Shown here piece by piece: positions 63,192-64,000 of a stretch of 64,000 nt of DNA. The stretch covers positions 11,603,260 to 11,667,259 of the forward strand of contig JARUPZ010000005.1 in assembly GCA_031213475.1 (NCBI GenBank), written 5' to 3'. The first letter of the stretch is position 1. Each line of letters begins with the position of its first letter. The stretch is from Nereocystis luetkeana (lineage: Eukaryota > Sar > Phaeophyceae > Laminariales > Laminariaceae). The position numbers and the translations under genes were made by a program. The notes under the pieces were generated by a model, which was not told where the DNA came from, made no database searches, and saw only the letters and a program-made list of their open reading frames with translations.

Positions 63192-64000
63192 AAGAGCACA
63201 TCGTCCACGGCATCATATTATGATATGAGACGTACTGTCGAAATAGTACCAGGGATTGCGATCACATGCGATATTTTGACTAATATGCGGCTGCGCTGTA
63301 ACACAGCCGGCGCCGCATCGCTTCCAGGTTCCGGAGGAAAAAAAGCGACATGAAGAGATATCTATGTACACCAAAAAAGCAATATAAATACCACATGAAG
63401 TGTACGTCTGACAGCAGCAGCTGTCGATGTGATTTTTACTGAAAAACAGATACCTACGAATATATGCGCTCGGCCAGTCACCCACGACAGCGCACGTTTT
63501 TTGTTATCTGGCGGCACCAAAAACACTAAAGCAAGGGTTTACATTCCCATAATTTCGCGTTTTTCCGACAGGGGATAGGGATCAAACGTCTGAACTTGAA
63601 TATTTCCGTTGACAGACATCGTCGCCAGACAGGTTGGCATTGACATGTCTCTTCACATATTTGGCTCTCGCCACCTAATATCGGGTTTCCTAGTATGTGC
63701 ATTAGTCTCACTTGCGGAAGCATATCACATATTATCTACTCCTAACCCGCAGGGTCATGTTTGCACCACTGCTGCATAACAAGGCATATGATTCATTCCT
63801 AGTTCGGTTTAGATTTCTGTGACGAGGTATTTAATACACATATATATTGTATCATATTTATACCATGTCCGCGGTAGCTCGTTATATCGGGGCCACCCGC
63901 CGTGCAATCTGCATGAACTTGCACGACTACTACTGCATTCATCTGCATAGAACACAAAAAATAGCGCAATCAGATCCCGCACAGCATCTTACAACGACAG
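63192..64000. other. No gene recognised
   Basis: Short frames only. It may be intron or upstream sequence of the possible exon at 62832-63062. Confidence 0.35.

Noticed and set aside
1-64000. CRISPR arrays, rRNA genes, bacterial operons
   Set aside because: Tandem repeats here lack the regular repeat-spacer form. No rRNA sequence was recognised, and spliced exons and Pol III SINEs show a eukaryotic nuclear origin.

Overview
This window is nuclear DNA from a eukaryote. The signs are spliced exons with GT..AG borders, non-LTR and tyrosine-recombinase retrotransposons, SINEs with internal Pol III boxes, DNA transposons and many satellites. Operons, ribosome binding sites and bacterial gene packing are absent. 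The mix of elements would suit an alga or another protist, but the sequence does not fix the species. Nearly all of the 64 kb is repetitive, and most long open frames are chance frames opposite G-rich or CAG-rich DNA.

About 1-23 kb. Two exons on the minus strand (22984-23122 and 3691-3874) join in phase across a GT..AG intron of about 19.1 kb. Together they encode the first part of a major facilitator superfamily transporter. The intron holds TIR-repeat copies, a LINE fragment, a PIF/Harbinger-type element with TTA target duplications (17666-18547), a perfect 54-bp palindrome, coding minisatellites and six copies of an unnamed dispersed repeat. An alternating satellite (23346-24080) lies just upstream of the transporter start.

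About 25-37 kb is nested. A decayed LINE (25050-27945) carries a 500-bp solo LTR with a 4-bp target duplication. Next comes a copy of an unnamed repeat, split by a DIRS-order retroelement of about 7.6 kb (29293-36885). That element has Gag, RT-RNase H and tyrosine recombinase frames and PAT/Ngaro-style split direct repeats (A1, then B1-A2-B2). Its frame changes coincide with poly-G tracts, its recombinase has Ser where the second catalytic Arg is expected, and an array of double hairpins sits between A2 and B2.

About 39.9-45.3 kb is a large inverted repeat of the same unnamed family. The arms are about 2.1 kb, each with an identical predicted 55-residue Cys/His-rich terminal exon. The loop carries a SINE, and only the right arm carries a 434-bp TIR element. 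From 45 to 54 kb there are CAG/CAA-rich, GATCTG-rich and higher-order tandem arrays.

About 54.5-57.1 kb holds two inverted fragments of a second DIRS-like RT, bordered by head-to-head tRNA-like units that form long hairpins. After that come a broken coiled-coil ORF, a degenerate tandem array, a diverged SINE and a possible terminal exon near 63 kb. The only gene I can name is the MFS transporter, and only its 5' part is in view.
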